A DNA stretch of 10,660 nt. It comes from Bacteroidales bacterium (GTDB lineage Bacteria; Bacteroidota; Bacteroidia; Bacteroidales; UBA932). The first letter of the stretch is position 1; each line of letters starts with the position of its first letter. Both the position numbers and the translations under genes were made by a program. Shown here piece after piece: positions 6,161 to 10,660 of this stretch. The notes below the pieces were generated by a model. The model was given only the letters and a program-made list of their open reading frames with translations, had not been told where the DNA came from and made no database searches. The stretch is from contig JAGDBY010000143.1 in assembly GCA_017958765.1 (NCBI GenBank), forward strand, positions 1 through 10,660, given 5' to 3'.

Positions 6161-7516
6161 ATGGAAAAAATAAACAGAAGAAGTTTCATCAAGAATGTCA
6201 CTGCAGGAGCAGCAGCCGTAACAGCCGTTGCAGCAGTTGGTTGCAAGCCTGGAGAGCAAAAGTCGGCATCCGAGGAAAAACAGCTCGGCGAGATGTCGCA
6301 CAGAGTCCACAACACCAGTGGAGACGTAGTTTCATTACTTGGATATGGCGGTATGAGATGGCCGACGGTAGGCAGCGGCAGGAACGCTCCTCTCGACCAG
6401 GAAGAGATCAACCGTCTGATAGACTATGCTTACAATCACGGAGTCAACTACTACGATACATCCCCTAGATACTGTCAGGGACACAGCGAGGAAGCCATGG
6501 GTATCGCCCTGAGCAAATATCCGCGCAACACCTATTTCATCGCCACCAAGCTCTCCAATATGAGCCCGGGCGATATGTCCTTCGAGGCATCCAAGAGAAT
6601 GTACGAGAATTCATTCAAGTTCCTCCAGGTTGACTACATCGACTACTATCTGCTTCACAATATTCAGGGAATAGCTCAGTTCCAGCAGAGGTTCATCGAC
6701 AACGGAATGCTCGACTATCTCAAGAAAGAGAAAGAGGCAGGACGTATCCGCCATCTGGGATTCTCATTCCACGGGAACAAAGAGTGTTTCGACTATCTGA
6801 TAGACAATTACACTTGGGATTTCGTTCAGATTCAGATGAACTATATGGACTACCGCAACGGTCAGAGAGCCAGCGGTAACGTTGACGGAGAATACGTATA
6901 CAACAGACTGGCGGAGAAGAATACACAGGCTATCATTATGGAGCCTCTTCTCGGCGGACGTCTGAGCAGTATGGTACCTCCTCTTACCGAGAGACTCAAG
7001 GCTCAGAGACCTGACAGGAGCGTAGCTTCCTGGGCATTCCGCTTCCTGGGATCTTTCCCTAACATTCTCACCATCCTGAGCGGTATGACCTATATGGAGC
7101 ACCTGGTGGAGAATGTCGAGACATTCTCTCCTATCGAGCCGTGCTCTGAAGATGACTTCGCATTGCTGGAGGATATTGCCAAGGCTATTCTGGACTATCC
7201 AATGATCAACTGCAACTACTGTAACTACTGTATGCCTTGCCCTTACGGACTTGACATACCTGGCATCTTCCAGAATTACAACAAGTGCATCAACGAAGGA
7301 CAGTTCGCATTCTCTTCACACGATGAGAATTACAAGAAAGCCCGCAGAGCGTTCCTGGTGAACTATGACAGGGCCGTTCCAACAGAGAGACAGGCTAAGC
7401 ACTGCATCGGCTGCCGTCAGTGCGTTCCTGAATGTCCTCAGAGAATAAACATCCCTGCCACCATGCAGATGGTGGACGACTACGTAGAGAAACTCAAACA
7501 GAATCTGGAATTCTAG
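6161..7516 (+). CDS. Tat-targeted aldo/keto reductase with C-terminal 4Fe-4S module (possible lipoprotein)
   Basis: The N-terminus NRRSFIKN (5-12), followed by a hydrophobic run, is a good Tat signal. It ends in AVGC, so C28 could be a lipidation site, although Ala at -3 is not ideal. The aldo/keto reductase barrel spans about 45-345 and keeps the catalytic tetrad D99 and Y104 (YDTSPRY), K130 (ATK) and H166 (LLHN). The C-terminal part binds clusters: C351/354/357/360 (CX2CX2CX2CP) and C415/418/421/425 (CX2CX2CX3CP), as in the ferredoxin-fused branch of the family. The usual C-terminal cofactor signature IPKS-x5-RI-x-EN is replaced by ILSGM...HLVEN. The start is placed at ATG 6161 because it gives a normal short Tat n-region; ATG 6128 in frame would add 11 residues and overlap the upstream gene. 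The two genes are probably one transcript and one redox pathway. Substrate is unknown. Confidence 0.87.
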   Translation: MEKINRRSFIKNVTAGAAAVTAVAAVGCKPGEQKSASEEKQLGEMSHRVHNTSGDVVSLLGYGGMRWPTVGSGRNAPLDQEEINRLIDYAYNHGVNYYDTSPRYCQGHSEEAMGIALSKYPRNTYFIATKLSNMSPGDMSFEASKRMYENSFKFLQVDYIDYYLLHNIQGIAQFQQRFIDNGMLDYLKKEKEAGRIRHLGFSFHGNKECFDYLIDNYTWDFVQIQMNYMDYRNGQRASGNVDGEYVYNRLAEKNTQAIIMEPLLGGRLSSMVPPLTERLKAQRPDRSVASWAFRFLGSFPNILTILSGMTYMEHLVENVETFSPIEPCSEDDFALLEDIAKAILDYPMINCNYCNYCMPCPYGLDIPGIFQNYNKCINEGQFAFSSHDENYKKARRAFLVNYDRAVPTERQAKHCIGCRQCVPECPQRINIPATMQMVDDYVEKLKQNLEF

Positions 7517-7517
7517 A

Positions 7518-8825
7518 TTATTCCCACTCTATTGTAGCGCAAGGCTTAGGTGACATATCGTACAGAACCCTGTTGACGTTTTTAACCTCTTTCAGGATTC
7601 TGTCGGTCACCTTGGACAATACAGACCACTCAAGTGGTTCAACCGTTGCCGTCATTGCATCCACTGTATTGACGGCACGTATTATTACAGGCCATTCGAA
7701 ACATCTGGCATTATTCTTCACACCTACCGATTTGAAATCAGGAATGAGGGTAAAGTACTGCCAAACCTTCTTGTCAAGGCCTGCATTGTGGAATTCTTCT
7801 CTTAGAATAGCGTCCGACTCGCGGACAGCTTCAAGTCTGTCACGGGTGATGGCGCCCAGGCAGCGGACTCCCAGACCCGGACCCGGGAACGGCTGACGGT
7901 ATACCATCTCGTCAGGAAGGCCGAGAGCTACGCCGCAGGCACGGACTTCATCTTTGAAGAGCTGCTTAAGAGGCTCTACCAGAGCAAATTGCAAATCCTC
8001 AGGAAGACCGCCTACATTATGGTGAGACTTAACTATCTTGGCTGTCTTGGTACCGCTCTCCACGATATCGGGATAGATGGTACCCTGACCGAGGAACTCG
8101 ATGCCGTCGAGTTTGCGGGCCTCTTCCTCGAACACTCTGATGAATTCGCTTCCGATGATCTTTCTCTTCTGCTCAGGGTCGGAAACCCCTGCCAGCTTGT
8201 TCAGAAATCTGTCGATTGCGTCAACGTAGATGAGGTTAGCCTTGAGCTGATTCTTGAAGACCTCTATCACTTTCTCAGATTCGTTCTTGCGCATCAGGCC
8301 GTGATTGACGTGCACGCAGACAAGCTGATTGCCGATGGCTTTGAGAAGCATAGCTGCGACAACAGAGCTGTCGACACCTCCCGAGAGGGCCAGCAACACC
8401 TTTTTGTCTCCCACCTGCTTTTTGATCAATTCTACCTGGTCGCTGATGAAATTGTCCATATTCCAGTTAGCTTCAGCCTTACAGGTGTCGAATATGAAAG
8501 ATTTCAACGCACTTTTCACTGCGTCCACGTCGTCTCCAAACTGAGGCAGGTTAACCTTGCACTGAGCCTTGGCAAAACCGGCTGCTATAACAGGGATTCC
8601 CAGAGAATAAATACCGTGGTCAACATCTATGTCAACTCCGTCGACAATGTGGTTAGGACCGCCGTTGAGAATGATTCCCTTCAGGTTGTCCATAGATTTA
8701 AGTTCCTTAACCGTAACGTCGTGCGGGTAAATTTCACTGTAAACTCCCAATGCTCTGACAGCGCGGGCAACGACAGTATTCTTCTCGCTTCCTAAGTCGA
8801 GAATGACGATCATATCCTGTTTCAT
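7518..8825 (-). CDS. guaA: GMP synthase with a degenerate, shortened glutaminase domain
   Basis: GMP synthase aminates XMP to GMP using ATP, the last step of guanine nucleotide synthesis. The ATP-pyrophosphatase domain is complete: P-loop LSGGVDSS (147-154), then VNHGLMRKNE, QGTIYPDIVES and SHHNVGGLP. So is the dimerisation domain, with PFPGPGLGVR and the family C-terminus ending in ATIEWE. The protein has only 435 residues against about 510-525 normally. The missing part lies in the N-terminal class I glutaminase domain. Residues 6-79 still match it (IVILDLGS, ILNGGP, GIPV), but GxCYG is replaced by AAGFAKAQ and about 85 residues carrying the catalytic His and Glu are absent, with homology resuming at FIFDTCKAEANW. 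The frame is intact, so this is not a frameshift. Glutamine hydrolysis is not expected; ammonia or a separate glutaminase would be needed. It ends one base from the convergent reductase gene. Confidence 0.92.
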   Translation of the reverse strand: MKQDMIVILDLGSEKNTVVARAVRALGVYSEIYPHDVTVKELKSMDNLKGIILNGGPNHIVDGVDIDVDHGIYSLGIPVIAAGFAKAQCKVNLPQFGDDVDAVKSALKSFIFDTCKAEANWNMDNFISDQVELIKKQVGDKKVLLALSGGVDSSVVAAMLLKAIGNQLVCVHVNHGLMRKNESEKVIEVFKNQLKANLIYVDAIDRFLNKLAGVSDPEQKRKIIGSEFIRVFEEEARKLDGIEFLGQGTIYPDIVESGTKTAKIVKSHHNVGGLPEDLQFALVEPLKQLFKDEVRACGVALGLPDEMVYRQPFPGPGLGVRCLGAITRDRLEAVRESDAILREEFHNAGLDKKVWQYFTLIPDFKSVGVKNNARCFEWPVIIRAVNTVDAMTATVEPLEWSVLSKVTDRILKEVKNVNRVLYDMSPKPCATIEWE

Positions 8826-8860
8826 AATTGTAAGTATTGTTAAGTGGTAGAATTGCAGTT

Positions 8861-8868
8861 CAAAAATA
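8861..8868 (-). promoter_or_regulatory. Putative -7 element for guaA
   Basis: On the minus strand TATTTTTG (8861-8868) matches TAnnTTTG. No TTTG-like -33 is found at the expected distance; that position (about 8888-8891) falls in the palindrome centred at 8890. The predicted leader is about 30 nt. I see no purine riboswitch fold or consensus in this leader. Confidence 0.4.
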
Positions 8869-8879
8869 GAAAAAAAATA

Positions 8880-8900
8880 GATAATTATAATTGAATTATC
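8880..8900. repeat. 21-bp palindrome in the guaA-typA divergent gap
   Basis: GATAATT (8880-8886) and AATTATC (8894-8900) are perfect 7-bp inverted arms around a 7-bp AT-only-plus-G centre. It lies between the two divergent -7 elements and covers the place where each promoter's -33 would be. It is a candidate operator shared by guaA and typA; the AT-rich setting means chance is not excluded. Confidence 0.4.
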
Positions 8901-8901
8901 G

Positions 8902-8909
8902 TACTTTTG
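8902..8909 (+). promoter_or_regulatory. Putative -7 element for typA, almost leaderless
   Basis: TACTTTTG matches TAnnTTTG exactly. Its end is only 8 bp from the typA ATG at 8918, so the transcript would have at most a few bases of leader. No good -33 TTTG is present at 19-21 bp upstream. Confidence 0.5.
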
Positions 8910-8917
8910 CCGCCGTT

Positions 8918-10660
8918 ATGCAAGATATTAGAAATATAGCGATTATAGCCCATGTCGACCACGGGAAAACCACTTTGGTCGACAAGATGATCCAGCAGGC
9001 GAAAATCTTCAGAGATGCCACCAAAGCCGGAGAACTGATTCTGGACAACAACGACCTCGAGCGAGAAAGAGGTATCACTATCCTGGCCAAAAACGTCTCT
9101 GTACCTTACAGAAACGCCAAGATCAACATCATTGACACTCCGGGCCACGCAGACTTCGGCGGCGAAGTAGAAAGAGTGCTGAATATGGCCGACGGCGTGC
9201 TGCTCCTCGTCGATGCATTCGAGGGAACTATGCCTCAGACCCGTTTTGTACTTCAGAAAGCCATCGAGATGGGCAAGAAGCCTATCGTTGTCATCAATAA
9301 AGTTGACAAGCAGAACTGCCGTCCGGACGAAGTCAACGAGCAGGTTTTCGACCTGATGTGCTCCCTTAACGCCAGCGACGACCAGCTTGATTTCAAGACT
9401 GTCTACGGCAGCGCAAAACAGGGCTGGATGTCCCTTGACTGGAGAAAGCCAACCGACAACATCACTCCCCTTCTCGACCTGATTCTGGAAGAGATTCCGG
9501 CTCCAGAGGTAAGGGAAGGTTCGGTGCAGATGCTTATCTCTTCGCTTGAGTATTCTCCATATGTAGGCCGTATCGCTATAGGACGCGTGACAAGAGGTAC
9601 TTTAAAGACGAATATGAATATCTCTCTCTGCAAGAGATATGACATCATAGAGAAACAGAAGATCAAAGGCCTTATGACTTTCGAAGGACTTGAGAAGAAG
9701 AAAGTCGAAGAGGTTCAGTGCGGTAACATCTGCGCCATTGTAGGTTTGGAAGGGTTCGAGATCGGCGACACCGTAGCTGACTATGAGAATCCGGAGGCGC
9801 TCCCTCCTATCTCTGTGGATGAGCCTACAATGAGTATGCTCTTTACCATCAACGACTCACCGTTCTTCGGAAGGGACGGCAAATTCGTCACCTCCCGCCA
9901 CCTTAAAGAGAGGCTGGAGAGAGAATTGGAGAAGAATCTGGCTCTCAGGGTAAAACCCGGCGTAGGTACCGATTCTTTCATTGTCTACGGCCGAGGCGTA
10001 CTTCACCTGTCAATCCTGATTGAGACGATGCGCAGGGAGGGATTCGAGCTTCAGGTCGGTCAGCCTAAGGTGCTCGACAAGACTATCAACGGCCAAAGAT
10101 GCGAGCCTATCGAAAGCCTCACAATCGAGGTTCCGGACGAGTTCGTAGGAAGAGCCATCGAGATGACTACAAGACGCAAGGGCGCTCTGATCCATATGGA
10201 TTCTCACGACGGACGCACACACCTCGATTTCGACATTCCTGCCAGAGGCCTTATGGGACTTCGCAGCAACCTGCTTACAGCCACGGCCGGCGAAGCCATT
10301 GTAGCTCACAGATTTAAAGACTACGAGCCATACAAGGGCGATATCGAGCAGAGAATCAACGGTTCGCTTGTCGCAATGGAGACCGGAACTGCAGTTGCCT
10401 ACGCTATGGACAAGCTTCAGGACCGCGGCCGATTCTTCATCGAACCGGGCGAGGAAGTGTATATGGGACAGGTTATCGGAGAGCATACCCGCGAGAGGGA
10501 TCTCACCATCAACGTATGCAAGACCAAGAAGCTGACCAACGTCCGCGCTGCCGGCACGGATGAGAAAGTGATGCTCCCTCCTGCCATCAAATTCAGCCTC
10601 GAGGAGGCTCTGGAATATATCCAGGAAGATGAATTGGTGGAGGTCACTCCTAATGCGATG
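8918..10660 (+). CDS. typA: Ribosome-associated GTPase TypA/BipA, partial (C-terminus beyond right edge)
   Basis: TypA/BipA is a translational GTPase of the EF-G/LepA class that binds the ribosome and aids 50S assembly and stress or cold adaptation. The frame is open from ATG 8918 to the right edge, giving 581 residues of a family that is usually about 600-610, so only a short tail is missing. GTPase motifs are complete: G1 AHVDHGKT (11-18), G2 RGIT (51-54), G3 DTPGH (73-77), G4 NKVD (127-130) and G5 SAK (165-167). Downstream are the domain II beta-barrel and TypA-specific blocks such as SPFFGRDGKF, GRGVLHLSILIE and FDIPARGLMGLRS. LepA and tetracycline-resistance proteins are excluded by these blocks. 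It starts divergently from guaA, with a -7 element so close that the mRNA is probably leaderless or nearly so. Confidence 0.95.
   Translation, partial: MQDIRNIAIIAHVDHGKTTLVDKMIQQAKIFRDATKAGELILDNNDLERERGITILAKNVSVPYRNAKINIIDTPGHADFGGEVERVLNMADGVLLLVDAFEGTMPQTRFVLQKAIEMGKKPIVVINKVDKQNCRPDEVNEQVFDLMCSLNASDDQLDFKTVYGSAKQGWMSLDWRKPTDNITPLLDLILEEIPAPEVREGSVQMLISSLEYSPYVGRIAIGRVTRGTLKTNMNISLCKRYDIIEKQKIKGLMTFEGLEKKKVEEVQCGNICAIVGLEGFEIGDTVADYENPEALPPISVDEPTMSMLFTINDSPFFGRDGKFVTSRHLKERLERELEKNLALRVKPGVGTDSFIVYGRGVLHLSILIETMRREGFELQVGQPKVLDKTINGQRCEPIESLTIEVPDEFVGRAIEMTTRRKGALIHMDSHDGRTHLDFDIPARGLMGLRSNLLTATAGEAIVAHRFKDYEPYKGDIEQRINGSLVAMETGTAVAYAMDKLQDRGRFFIEPGEEVYMGQVIGEHTRERDLTINVCKTKKLTNVRAAGTDEKVMLPPAIKFSLEEALEYIQEDELVEVTPNAM

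Noticed and set aside
7989..8795. Plus-strand open frame (268 codons) opposite guaA
   Set aside because: It mirrors the conserved GMP synthase frame and has no motif of its own.
8826..8917. Purine riboswitch upstream of guaA
   Set aside because: The leader predicted from the -7 element is only about 30 nt, is AT-rich and shows no three-way junction or purine-aptamer consensus.

Overview
The window looks like a core-genome segment from a member of the Bacteroidota, most likely an uncultured Bacteroidales. This is judged from three things. Several gene starts are preceded by the Bacteroidota-type -7 element TAnnTTTG, in one case with a -33 TTTG at the expected spacing. Strong Shine-Dalgarno sequences are absent. 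The FtsE, XerD and TPR proteins resemble Bacteroidota types. I see no insertion sequence, phage gene, CRISPR array, tRNA or rRNA. Coding density is very high and no intergenic gap exceeds about 125 bp.

Layout. On the minus strand, 1-2194 holds most of a large secreted tetratricopeptide-repeat protein that runs off the left edge. A 123-bp divergent gap follows. Then comes a tightly overlapping plus-strand cluster, ftsE-nth-xerD (2318-4564): a cell-division ABC ATPase, the DNA repair enzyme endonuclease III and the chromosome-dimer recombinase XerD. The next gap (4565-4632) carries the best promoter in the window plus two inverted repeats. It drives a plus-strand pair (4633-7516): a membrane-bound multi-cluster iron-sulfur protein that looks like a NapH-NapG fusion, and an aldo/keto reductase with a Tat signal, a possible lipobox cysteine and a C-terminal ferredoxin-like module. 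Convergent to these, one base away, is a minus-strand GMP synthase gene (guaA, 7518-8825). A 92-bp AT-rich divergent gap with a 21-bp palindrome separates guaA from typA/bipA (8918 to the right edge).

Two points stand out. First, the GMP synthase is only 435 residues. It has an intact ATP-pyrophosphatase and dimerisation part, but the amidotransferase domain is shrunken and has lost the catalytic Cys, His and Glu, so it is predicted to use free ammonia or an ammonia-delivering partner. Second, the iron-sulfur protein and the aldo/keto reductase look like an exported redox pair. The first carries a twin-arginine motif, a hydrophobic stretch and an AxA site in its middle, so its second half may be moved across the membrane and perhaps cut free. 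The second is a reductase of a normally NAD(P)H-dependent family that is apparently sent to the periplasm, where those cofactors are scarce, with iron-sulfur clusters that could receive electrons from its neighbour. These are inferences from motifs and gene order, not demonstrated functions.
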